The notes under the pieces were generated by a model. That model saw only the letters and a program-made list of their open reading frames with translations. It was not told the DNA's origin and did not search any database. The position numbers and the translations under genes are program-made. A stretch of DNA of 44,065 nucleotides from Bacillota bacterium (GTDB taxonomy: Bacteria > Bacillota > Clostridia > Oscillospirales > Ruminococcaceae): assembly GCA_023458875.1 (NCBI GenBank), contig JAEWXO010000072.1, positions 1 through 44,065 on the forward strand. Reading direction: 5' to 3'. The first letter of the stretch is position 1. Each line of letters begins with the position of its first letter. This document shows, one piece after another, positions 16,719 to 25,500 of the stretch.

Positions 16719-16747
16719 TTGACTTTTTATTCATTATGATTTAGAAT
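16719..16747 (+). promoter_or_regulatory. Promoter of the dockerin protein gene
   Basis: TTGACT (16719-16724) and TAGAAT (16742-16747) are separated by 17 nt, about 40 nt before the ATG with its AGGAGGT ribosome binding site. It gives the secreted protein a transcript independent of the radical SAM gene. Confidence 0.6.
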
Positions 16748-16786
16748 ACAATAAATGTATATTAAATTCCGAGGAGGTCTTTAATT

Positions 16787-17764
16787 ATGAATAAAAAGTA
16801 TATAACGCAGATATCAGCTCTTTTACTTAGCGCCTCAGTTACCGCAACTGTCTCATATCCTGAAATCTCAATTGTTAAAGCAGCAGATTACCAAAAGATT
16901 GGTTCGGTGGAAAATTATGAATATGAGCTATGGGATATGCATTATGTCGGCAAAATTAATTTCAACCCGGAAGATAGCCCACTCAGTGCTGAATGGGGAA
17001 ACAACGAAAACACGCTTTTCCGTATAAAACGTAATTTCAATTCAGAATTCAACTGGTCCCGCTATGGCGACATATCTGTTAAATATGATATTACATACAA
17101 AGGAGACCCCGGAAACCAGAGTGATTATATTGAAATATACGGCTGGTTTGTTAATCCGAATGCTGAGTTTTATGTAATTGAAGCATGGGCAAACACGAGC
17201 CCGCCAGAAACAAACACTCCTCTGGAAACTGTTAAACTGGAGACTGTTAAAATTGACGGTGTATTGTATGATATTTACCGTACCACTAAAATCGATATGG
17301 GTGGAATACACGGCACATCATCACATTATATTTTCTGGAGCGTCAGAAGAGAAAATCAGATTGATGAAAGTCTTTCATGTCATATTTCCGGTACTGTATC
17401 ACTATCAAAACACATGGAAGTATGGGCTAAATATGGACTTTCAATAGATGATGGAGATTCACGTTTATATGATGCAGGCGTAATGGTTGACGGATATCGT
17501 GATGTTTCTGTAAATGCAACCATTAACAGTTTTGAAATAACAACTCAGTATACGCCACAGAAACCACCTGAACCTGATTTTATCAAGGGCGACTCTGACA
17601 ATAACGGTATTATTAATATTTCAGATTTGCTTATAATGAGAGAATATATCTTCGGTGTCTCTGTTTTTAATGAAAAAAGCGTTCCTGCTTCAGATATGGA
17701 TTCTAACGGTAAAATTGATATTCTTGATTTTATTTTATTAAAAGAACATATTCTCTTTGGGTAG
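16787..17764 (+). CDS. Secreted GH11 xylanase-like protein with type I dockerin
   Basis: The 325-aa protein has a signal peptide (residues ~1-33, cleavage near VKAA), a GH11-like jelly-roll domain (~35-252) and a C-terminal dockerin (~265-325) with two calcium loops (DSDNNGIINISD and DMDSNGKIDILD). GH11 landmarks are YGWFVNPNAEFYVIEAW with the nucleophile Glu127, DGVLYDIYRTT and YIFWSVRRE. The second catalytic position (EGY in GH11) is Asp235 in VDGYRDV, so activity may be reduced or changed. The dockerin would attach it to a cellulosome-like scaffold. Own promoter and terminator. Confidence 0.82.
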   Translation: MNKKYITQISALLLSASVTATVSYPEISIVKAADYQKIGSVENYEYELWDMHYVGKINFNPEDSPLSAEWGNNENTLFRIKRNFNSEFNWSRYGDISVKYDITYKGDPGNQSDYIEIYGWFVNPNAEFYVIEAWANTSPPETNTPLETVKLETVKIDGVLYDIYRTTKIDMGGIHGTSSHYIFWSVRRENQIDESLSCHISGTVSLSKHMEVWAKYGLSIDDGDSRLYDAGVMVDGYRDVSVNATINSFEITTQYTPQKPPEPDFIKGDSDNNGIINISDLLIMREYIFGVSVFNEKSVPASDMDSNGKIDILDFILLKEHILFG

Positions 17765-17795
17765 TATTTCTTTTTTTTGAAAGTGTAAAAACAAT

Positions 17796-17840
17796 AAACC
17801 TCATAACGACGAATTTAAACGTAATTATGAGGTTTTTATT
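17796..17840 (+). terminator. Terminator of the dockerin protein gene
   Basis: An 11-bp stem (17796-17806 with 17825-17835) encloses an 18-nt loop and is followed by TTATT; the A-rich left flank would allow function in both directions. Confidence 0.65.
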
Positions 17841-17953
17841 GGTTGAGGCAATGTGCCACCGTTTTATAAAAATTTTTTTGGTGCTATACTAAAAAAGTGG
17901 ACAAAAAAAGAAGGATGATGTGTAATAAAATAAAAAGCCAGGAGGAAAAAGAA

Positions 17954-18241
17954 ATGACAGGAAAAAAAAGTCCGTGATACAGTGAAGAATTCAAGAAAAC
18001 AATCGTAAATTTGCACCAAAACGGCAAGAGCTATGCAGAGATTGAACAGGAATACGGCGTGTCCCGCAGTGCCTTAGCAAAATTGATCAAGCAGTATTCC
18101 GTAGTGAAACTCGATGACGACACTCTTATTACCGCAGAGCAGATCAAAGCTCTGCAAAAGAGAAACGCACAGCTGGAAGAGGAGAATCTCATCTTAAAAA
18201 AAGCCATTGCGATATTCACGCCACACTCAGGCAAAGATTAA
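17954..18241 (+). pseudogene. IS3 orfA (helix-turn-helix), interrupted by TGA
   Basis: The frame from ATG 17954, with GGAGG upstream, encodes MTGKKSP, then TGA (17975-17977), then YSEEFKKTIVNLHQNGKSYA and a helix-turn-helix EIEQEYGVSRSALAKLIKQY with a leucine-zipper-like tail. Relatives read through this point without a stop (K or R), so this is a nonsense change at codon 8. A downstream Met at 18011 would give a shortened product lacking part of the first helix. The element is probably inactive unless that start is used. Confidence 0.75.
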
Positions 18242-19095
18242 ACGCAGTCCATTCTCTGCGCCACGAACACGCTGTTACAACACTTTGTCGGGTTCTGAAT
18301 GTTAATCGGAGTACTTACTATAAATTCCGTAATCACAAAGATTCCCGCAGAGCTATTGAAAACAGAGAGCTTCGTGCAAAAATCCTTGCACTTTACATCA
18401 AAAGCGACAATAGATTGGGTTCGCAGAAAATGACCGAATGCCTTGCACGGGAATATCGCATTCACATCAGCTGTGGTAGAGTGTACCGTCTGATGAAAAC
18501 GATGAATTTACCGAAAATGAGTACTTTTAAGCCACCAAGGCAAAAATCCAAATCTGATAATGAAAGTGGTATCTGCAAAAATATCCTGCAGCAGAAATTC
18601 AAGCCAGAAAAGCCTAATATGGTCTGGGTATGTGATTTCACCTACATCAAAGCAGGAGGACGGTTTTATTACCTATGTGCGATATTGGATCTGTTTTCAC
18701 GCAAGATTATAGCATTTCGGTTGTCTGCCAAGATCAATACTGATCTTGCGATTGCAACGCTGGAGGACGCTATTCAAGCACGAGGCGTATCTTCCGACGT
18801 GATGTTTCATACAGATCGGGGCAGTCAGTTTACGGCCAAACGCTTCCGTCAATATCTGGATCAGCATAATATGATTCAGTCATTTTCAGCCAAAGGCTAT
18901 CCTTACGACAATGCTGTAATGGAATGCTTTTTCAGATATCTCAAGCATAAGGAAACGGATCGCCGTTCCTATAGTTCATTATACGAACTGCAGGGTGCAT
19001 TGTTCCGTTACATTCATGGTTTCTATAATTCTATGCGTCCACATTCTCATAACAATGGGCTTACACCCATTGTTGCTGAACTTTCGCTCGCTTAA
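18202..19095 (+). CDS. IS3-family transposase orfB (DDE integrase)
   Basis: The frame is entered by -1 slippage on A7 near the end of orfA (18196-18202). It carries the HTH_21 region and rve integrase core with catalytic D (VCDFTYIKAGG), D (HTDRGSQF) and E (DNAVMECFFRYLK), and the C-terminal FYNSMRPHSHNNGLTP. Translation from ATG 18415 alone would give 226 aa and miss the N-terminal part. The frame itself is intact; the defect of the element is in orfA. Confidence 0.82.
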   Translation, partial: SHCDIHATLRQRLNAVHSLRHEHAVTTLCRVLNVNRSTYYKFRNHKDSRRAIENRELRAKILALYIKSDNRLGSQKMTECLAREYRIHISCGRVYRLMKTMNLPKMSTFKPPRQKSKSDNESGICKNILQQKFKPEKPNMVWVCDFTYIKAGGRFYYLCAILDLFSRKIIAFRLSAKINTDLAIATLEDAIQARGVSSDVMFHTDRGSQFTAKRFRQYLDQHNMIQSFSAKGYPYDNAVMECFFRYLKHKETDRRSYSSLYELQGALFRYIHGFYNSMRPHSHNNGLTPIVAELSLA

Positions 19096-19176
19096 TTTCT
19101 CCTCTTTTTTCTGTCTACTTTATTGACAATGGACCAAACATTTCGATTGTCATATACGTGTATTATTCTAACACAA

Positions 19177-19216
19177 AAAAGCTCCAAACGCCTAATCAAT
19201 GGTGTTTGGAGCTTTT
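19177..19216. terminator. Terminator after tmRNA
   Basis: A 13-bp stem (19177-19189 with 19204-19216) has an AT-rich loop. On the minus strand it is followed by six Ts, and it lies 33 nt after the tmRNA 3' end. The A/T flanks make it potentially bidirectional. Confidence 0.85.
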
Positions 19217-19248
19217 AATCATCTTTACGATTACGTGATTAAAATGTA

Positions 19249-19620
19249 TGGAGGCGACGAGAATTGAACTCGTGTCCGAAAATTCATCCATATAAGCTTC
19301 TACGAGTGTAGTTTGTCATTTTAATTCCCGAAATCAGCCGCAGACAAACATGCTGAAGATTCCGGTAGCCTTTAATACAATCTTAACACCAAGGCAATTG
19401 TTAAGATCGTTCACCACTAAAATGAACGTTCGGTATAAGCCGTGGTCCTCTTATACGGAACGATCAGGGAGACTAAGCTGCCTGAAGTTGTAAACCACGG
19501 TTGTGGCTTACTGTAATATTGTTTTTAGCGTTTAAATTTAAGTACACCTGCTTAAAGAGTTGGTGCGCCCTCTACTCGCTTATTATAATTCAAAATCCCC
19601 GTCGAAACCTTTACGCCCCC
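19249..19620 (-). ncRNA. ssrA: tmRNA (transfer-messenger RNA)
   Basis: The 5' end GGGGGCG (19614-19620) pairs with CGCCTCC near the 3' end, and the TTCAATTC T-loop lies inside the tRNA-like domain. The 3' CCA is not encoded. The tag reading frame runs from GCT at 19527-19529 to TAG at 19473-19475, giving the tag AKNNITVSHNRGLQLQAA (18 residues, longer than the usual ~10-15, ending in AA as needed for proteolysis). tmRNA rescues stalled ribosomes together with SmpB, encoded 10 nt upstream. A TGATAATAC sequence between them may be an extended -10, so separate transcription is possible. Confidence 0.93.
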
Positions 19621-19630
19621 GATTGTATTA

Positions 19631-20098
19631 TCAGCTGTTTTTGGTTTTTATCATACGGTCTATTTCTCTCTTGGCATCACGTGCAGCTACTGCATCACGT
19701 TTATCGTGAAGTTTTTTACCTTTGCATAAACCGACCTGAACTTTTACATTTGAACCCTTAAAATAAATTGAGATAGGAATAAGTGTAAGTCCGTCACGTT
19801 TTATTGTACCGTATAATTTGTTTATTTCGCGTTTGTGAAGAAGTAATTTTCTTACTCTTACAGGATCCCTGTTAAATATATTTCCCTTTTCATAAGGAGA
19901 TATGTGCATTCCCTTAATAAATATTTCACCGTTATCAATAGAGCACCAGCTATCCTTAAGGTTTACACCGCCCTGACGCAATGATTTGACTTCTGTTCCT
20001 ACAAGCTCAATTCCGGCTTCAAAGCTTTCAAGTATAAAATAATCATGCCTTGCTTTTCTATTTTCAGATATAGTTTTGAACTTGGTTCTGTCAATCAT
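19631..20098 (-). CDS. smpB: SsrA-binding protein SmpB
   Basis: A 155-aa OB-fold protein with the typical ENRKARHDYFILESFEAGI, VGTEVKSLR and C-terminal KGKKLHDKRD motif and a basic tail. It binds tmRNA and places it in the ribosomal A-site. I start at 20098 (MIDRTKFK), where GGGAGTG lies 5 nt upstream; the ATG 13 codons earlier has no good ribosome binding site. Stop and tmRNA 5' end are 10 nt apart, an unusually tight linkage. Confidence 0.95.
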   Translation of the reverse strand: MIDRTKFKTISENRKARHDYFILESFEAGIELVGTEVKSLRQGGVNLKDSWCSIDNGEIFIKGMHISPYEKGNIFNRDPVRVRKLLLHKREINKLYGTIKRDGLTLIPISIYFKGSNVKVQVGLCKGKKLHDKRDAVAARDAKREIDRMIKTKNS

Positions 20099-20150
20099 CT
20101 TATCACTCCCTGCAAGAAAAAAATCCTCTGCAAACACCGCTGCTGTTTGT

Positions 20151-20179
20151 ATTATACTCTATATTTTTATATTTGTCAA
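20151..20179 (-). promoter_or_regulatory. Consensus promoter for smpB-ssrA
   Basis: On the minus strand TTGACA (20174-20179) and TATAAT (20151-20156) are exactly 17 nt apart. Transcription would start near 20144, about 46 nt before the smpB start. Confidence 0.85.
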
Positions 20180-20189
20180 CCCCTAAATG

Positions 20190-21581
20190 TCAGAATCTGT
20201 CTGGAGAATTGACTGCCAGAAATGCCTGTTTAATACTTGTGACGCCTATTATTTTAATATTATATTTCTCAGCATTTATTGACTTCAACGTCTGCTTCGG
20301 TACAATACATACCTCAAATCCAAGGCGTTCAGCTTCACTTATTCTGTTCTGTATATGCGATACAGAGCGTATTTCACCACCAAGGCCTATTTCTCCGAAT
20401 GCTATCAGCTTTTCGTTTATTGGCTTATCAAGAAGGCTTGACTGAAGTGCAAGTGCTACTGAAAGATCTCCTGCCGGTTCGTCAAGCTTGAATCCACCGA
20501 CAACATTTATATAAATATCAAGGGTTCCGAAAAATAATCCCGCTCTTTTTTCAAGAACAGCTACAATAATTGCCATTCTGTTATAGTCAAAGCCTGTTGC
20601 CATTCTTCTTGGTGAAGGAAAACCGCTCTTTGTTGCTAGCACCTGTACTTCAGCAAGTATAGGGCGTGAACCCTCCATGATACATGCTACACATGTTCCC
20701 GATACATTATGGGGTCTTCCGGAAAGAAGCATTTCGGATGGATTCTCGACCTGTCTGAGTCCGGAATCAATCATTTCAAATACCCCTATCTCATTTGTGG
20801 AACCGAAACGGTTTTTTACAGCACGAAGAATACGATAGCTTAAATGCCTTTCGCCTTCAAAATACAGAACGGCATCTACTATATGTTCCATAACCTTAGG
20901 TCCTGCTATTGCACCGTCTTTATTTACATGTCCAACAATAAATATAGGTATTTCCTTTTTCTTTGCAGTATGCATAAATAAATTTGTACATTCTCTGACC
21001 TGTGTTATGCTTCCGGGGCTTGAACTTATCTGATGAAAATTCATTGTCTGTATTGAGTCAATTATTACAATTTCAGGCTCACTCATTTCAATGGTACTGC
21101 ATATTGACTCTGCATCATTTGAAGCAAGAAGGTAGAGACTGTCCGTTGTGACTCCAAGTCTGTCAGCACGTATTTTAATCTGTCTTGTTGATTCTTCTCC
21201 TGATACATACAGAATTGAGTGTTCTTCGCCCATGAACTGACATATCTGAAGCAATATCGTACTTTTTCCTATGCCGGGTTCACCGCCAAGAAGTACAATT
21301 GAACCCTTGACAAGGCCTCCGCCAAGCACTCTGTCAAGCTCCGATACACCTGTGTGATACCGCGCATCCATATCTGTTGATATTTCAGAAAGCCTTGAAA
21401 ATTTGTCTGAAAGGTTTTTTGCCTGCTGTTGTGAAAAAGGTGATGAAGACTTTGCAGCAGGTGCTGATTCTGATTCCTCAAATGTATTCCACTCTCCACA
21501 GTTCTGACATCTTCCGTTCCACTTTGAGCTTTCAAATCCACAGTTACTGCATATATAAAGACTTTTTGACTTTGCTGCCAT
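20190..21581 (-). CDS. radA: DNA repair protein RadA
   Basis: The 463-aa protein has the N-terminal zinc finger (CSNCGFESSKWNGRCQNCG), RecA-like ATPase core with Walker A GGEPGIGKST and Walker B IVIIDSIQT, the RadA motif KNRFGSTNEIG and a Lon-protease-like C-terminal domain. It is a branch-migration helicase for recombination intermediates. It follows the MscS gene by 10 nt and shares its transcript. Full length, no anomalies. Confidence 0.96.
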   Translation of the reverse strand: MAAKSKSLYICSNCGFESSKWNGRCQNCGEWNTFEESESAPAAKSSSPFSQQQAKNLSDKFSRLSEISTDMDARYHTGVSELDRVLGGGLVKGSIVLLGGEPGIGKSTILLQICQFMGEEHSILYVSGEESTRQIKIRADRLGVTTDSLYLLASNDAESICSTIEMSEPEIVIIDSIQTMNFHQISSSPGSITQVRECTNLFMHTAKKKEIPIFIVGHVNKDGAIAGPKVMEHIVDAVLYFEGERHLSYRILRAVKNRFGSTNEIGVFEMIDSGLRQVENPSEMLLSGRPHNVSGTCVACIMEGSRPILAEVQVLATKSGFPSPRRMATGFDYNRMAIIVAVLEKRAGLFFGTLDIYINVVGGFKLDEPAGDLSVALALQSSLLDKPINEKLIAFGEIGLGGEIRSVSHIQNRISEAERLGFEVCIVPKQTLKSINAEKYNIKIIGVTSIKQAFLAVNSPDRF

Positions 21582-21591
21582 TTTATTTTCC

Positions 21592-22521
21592 TCATTCTTT
21601 AGTATTTTCTTTTTCAGAAATCACATGTACATTAAGCAGACTATAAGTAACGCTTATATTGTTCTGATCAAAAACATCTTTTACCTGCTCTACAATGTCA
21701 TATTTCAGATCTGCGTAATTATCTGTTTTAGTCCATACCTTAACATCAATATTTATTGATCTTTCACCATGTGATGACATTCGTACTATTGGTGCAGGGT
21801 CATGTATGGCAAGCTTATTTTTTTTGATTATTTCTTCTATAAGTGATTTGGCAAGACGAAAATCACTGTCATAACCAATTGAAAATTCCATATCGAGTCT
21901 TCGTGTATCTTTTGCAGTTCGGTTGACTATTGTCTCGTTTGATATTATTCCGTTAGGAATATACGAGAGCTTATTGTCAAATGTTGCTATTTGTGTGTAT
22001 AGTATTGATATATTTTCAACTACTCCGGAAACACCGTTTATCTCTATTGTATCTCCGGCTTTAAACGGCTTTGCAAAAAGAATAATAAATCCGCCTGCGA
22101 CATTTGACAGGCATTGCTGTAAGGCAAGACTGAGTGCAAGGCCGGCAGCTCCAACCACTGCCACTATTGAAGTCATCGGCACGCCTATTATTGTCAGTGC
22201 AATTATTACAACTATAGTATAGAGAATACTTTTTATAAATGATTTTAAAAATCCATGAGCTGTCTTATCTACATTTGCCTTGTTTATCACCCTGCCGAAC
22301 AGTGTTGTTATTATTTTTGCAGCAATCATTCCTACAATAAGTATGACTAATGCAAATATTATCGCGGGTAATTTTTCACTCAGTAAATCTGATAACTTTG
22401 AAAAAATACTTACTGTTTGCTCTGCCTTTTCAGTTAACGCTTCTACTACATTAGTCTCTGTAGCACTTGCTTCTGACAACTGGTCTGTTATTTTTGTAAC
22501 TGCTTCTGTAACTGTTTCCAT
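21592..22521 (-). CDS. Small-conductance mechanosensitive channel (MscS family)
   Basis: About 309 aa with three membrane helices. The pore helix SIVAVVGAAGLALSLALQQ is followed by the beta domain (KPFKAGDTIEINGVSGVVENI) and YIPNGIISNETIVN, all diagnostic of MscS. It acts as a safety valve at hypo-osmotic shock. I start at METVTEAV (22521): the strong promoter at 22564-22592 starts transcription near 22557, which rules out the ATG at 22605. MGVV at 22539 remains possible. It is followed by radA. Confidence 0.9.
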   Translation of the reverse strand: METVTEAVTKITDQLSEASATETNVVEALTEKAEQTVSIFSKLSDLLSEKLPAIIFALVILIVGMIAAKIITTLFGRVINKANVDKTAHGFLKSFIKSILYTIVVIIALTIIGVPMTSIVAVVGAAGLALSLALQQCLSNVAGGFIILFAKPFKAGDTIEINGVSGVVENISILYTQIATFDNKLSYIPNGIISNETIVNRTAKDTRRLDMEFSIGYDSDFRLAKSLIEEIIKKNKLAIHDPAPIVRMSSHGERSINIDVKVWTKTDNYADLKYDIVEQVKDVFDQNNISVTYSLLNVHVISEKENTKE

Positions 22522-22563
22522 GTTAATTACCACACCCATTTTTATATTTACAGTCTGATAATA

Positions 22564-22592
22564 ATTATACCATGAAATCACGGTAAACTCAA
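22564..22592 (-). promoter_or_regulatory. Promoter of mscS-radA inside the preceding gene's end
   Basis: On the minus strand TTGAGT (22587-22592) and TATAAT (22564-22569) are 17 nt apart with TGG just before the -10 (extended). It overlaps the last codons of the DUF5702-like gene and fixes the mscS start downstream of 22557. Confidence 0.75.
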
Positions 22593-25500
22593 TAACTAAG
22601 AACACTTTTGTATACTATATTTTTGTCTTTTTTCCCAATGTTTGAATAATCATATGTATATGAAGTGCTTCCGTCAGGATTCATATTATAATCAGGAATA
22701 AGAACTCCCATAAACCACGTTTTTATATTTGCCGAGGCATTTACCTTTACCATTGTATATGCCTTTGTAATATCAAATGATTCCGGTTTCTGATAAACCA
22801 TATCGTTTATAACGATATTATTCATACCGCTGTTCATATTTATATGTATCAGAGTTGATATTCTTGACAGCATTGCTGTTTCTTTCTTTTCAGAGAGTGA
22901 ACTGAGCATTATAAATATTTTCAGGTATTCCTGATATGTAAGCGTGACTGTTTTACCCATCGTACTTTTATCGGCTTTTTGAAACGATATCTCGTTTTTT
23001 GTGTTCATTTTTTCTGTAAGAGCAGTTGAAGCACCTGTTATATACTTTGTAACCATATCACTCGCATATTCCTTTGCCTTATCTCCGGACCTGGATATAC
23101 CCTCACTAACCTGCTGTTTTATTTTATTACTGTATTCATCAACTCTGGTATTAATTTTCTCTGTAAACGGATCAATGATTTTTCTTATTTCCTCTGTAGT
23201 TCTCGCTCTTATTTCATCTGTTTTTTCTTTTGCACCATCAGCCACGGTTCTGTATTGATTATATATTATCTCTGAAATTTCACTGATTTTTTCATTTGCA
23301 AGATCAACCGCATAATTTCTTGCAATCGACGCTAAATCATCTCCGTCATTACTTCCGGCAGCTATGTTAAGCTTATCTGAAATTATCTCCTGTATGTGTT
23401 TCTGCGTAATTACCTCATCCGTATAATTAAGTATACCTGATACTGCATCGTCTATAGGTGCCATAATCGCATTTACTGCCTCGTCTGCTACCTGCTGTGA
23501 TGTACTGTCGATATATTCATGTACTGTAGCTGTTATTTTATCAGTTTCATCGTTTGCCAGCTTTTCTAATTTTCCGAAAACATCGTCTATTTTCTCACCG
23601 GTTTTTTTGGCTGCCATTTCGGCAAGCTCTGTTCCGTTATTCTTTATCATATTCATCATACCTGAAGGTTTCATATTCCATGTTGTTTTTGTTTTGTATA
23701 CAGGAACTGCACCACCGTCAAGAAGCTGATTAACATCAATAACTGATTCTGCCAGAGAAAGTGACATAATAATAACTGTTCTGACTATTGGAACACCAAA
23801 TCCCGTCCATCCTGCTATTGCAGTGGCTGCTGCAAGGGATGATGATTTTATTTCGGCATCTGTAAATGCATAGATATTGTTAAGAACAAACCTTGTTCCG
23901 AAAAGAAGTGCATTTGTATACTGATGATTTTTTTCCATCTGGTCATTTCCCCATAAAATATACTCTGCTTCGCTTCTGTAAAAAACGTTATTTTCAGGTG
24001 AAATCTGAACTCCGCTGAGTGTCTCTGGCTGTATTGTCTTAATTATTTTTCCGTCATACTCCTTGTCTGATGTATAGTAGCTGAACATTTCTGTAATATA
24101 CTCTGTAAGATAAATTTTATCCATTCCGTCTCCGGCTACCTTAAGTGCCAGATCTCCGATATTGCTTAAAAAGTCTGATGTACTTTCCATAATTCCCTGT
24201 TGATTGTCAAGCATTTTTTCCTGATCATCAGACTCCGTATCGCTTACTGAATAACTGTCTGATGCAGAATCAGTATCTGACAGCGCCTGTATCAGATTAA
24301 CTGTTTCCTGATTTATATTTCCTGAAATATTATCTGAACTTGCCTTTGATAGATCTGTTTTATTAATTTTTGAGGTCTTTCCGAGTGAATTAAGTGTATT
24401 TTTAAAATTTTCACTGTTTTCTTCATTGCCGCTTTGAGTTTCTGTCTTTTCACAGATCTGGCTCAGATAATTGTAAAATGCATAACCGCTTCCTATCTCT
24501 TTACAGTTTACATCCGTAATATCTCCGCCTGTCTGAAAATCATTATTCATAACATTCTGCGCTTCTGCGTAAACCTGACTTTCATTGTATACATTGTATG
24601 CGCTGCCCGAATCAATATATTCTGAAGCATAATTAAAGTAATTGTATATACTCTGTCCCTTGAATTTAATATTTACTATACTGTCACGAAGCTTTTCAAA
24701 TCCGGATAAATTGTCTTCAACTAAATCCTTGAGCGCCTGAATATCATCTTTATTGAGTGATTTTGCGGTACTTTCATATTCACTTTTTATTGAACTTTTT
24801 ATATCACTGTCAGACAGCTCAGATATTGCGTTATCCCAATCCTCACCGCTTTTCTTTACCTCGTCTGTTTTTGAAATAAGTTCACTCAGTGATTCTGACG
24901 CCCCATTAAGATATTTTACAGCATTGTCTGCTGTATCATACCATCCGTTTAAAATATCCGAAGCTTCAGATGAATATGAGTTTATATTATCTTCCCAATG
25001 TCCACGGATATTTTTTGCGTTCTTTATATGGTTTTCTATTCCGGACCTGTACTGCATATAAAAATTATATTCGTTACTGAGAGAATTTCTTTTCTCATCA
25101 CAAAGCTTTTTATAAAATTTTTCGTAATTCTCAAGGAGTGTGTACACAACATTGTATGAAGACACTTCTGATGTGAGCTGTTGATTGAGCCTGTATACAT
25201 ATTCGATATTTTTTTCATCTGATAAAGGAAGTGTTTCAAAATAATTATATTCGGACATAAACTGCGTATCATTGATTGTTTTTCCGCCTGATCCGTTTAT
25301 ATCAGAACTTATAAACGAACCAAGCGAACCTCTTATATACTCAAACTCCGTACAATTATTTTTTTCAGATTCATCTTTTATAATACTGTCAAATGAGTCA
25401 GATGAGTAAATGTCATTTATCTTCAGCATTTCTGAATTAAGCATTACGATGTATTCTGAAACTTCCGTATATATTTTTCTGACTCTCTCGATATCATTTT

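Larger units (their letters stand above)
17879..19136 (+). mobile_element. IS3-family insertion sequence
   Basis: An about 1258-bp element bounded by imperfect inverted repeats starting TGGT (17879) and ending ACCA (19136), which align over about 30 bp (common core GTGGAC/GTAGAC then an A-run). It contains orfA and orfB in the IS3 arrangement with an A7 slippery run at 18196-18202. No clear 3-4-bp target duplication is visible, so the ends are approximate. It lies between the dockerin gene and ssrA without disrupting either. Confidence 0.85.

Noticed and set aside
17975..17977. TGA in orfA read as a sense codon (recoding)
   Set aside because: Other genes in the window use TGA as a normal stop (for example smpB, the sigma factor and crotonase 1), so recoding is unlikely.
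17879..19136. Exact target-site duplication of the IS
   Set aside because: The bases flanking the inferred ends (TTT and AAC) do not match, so no duplication is claimed.
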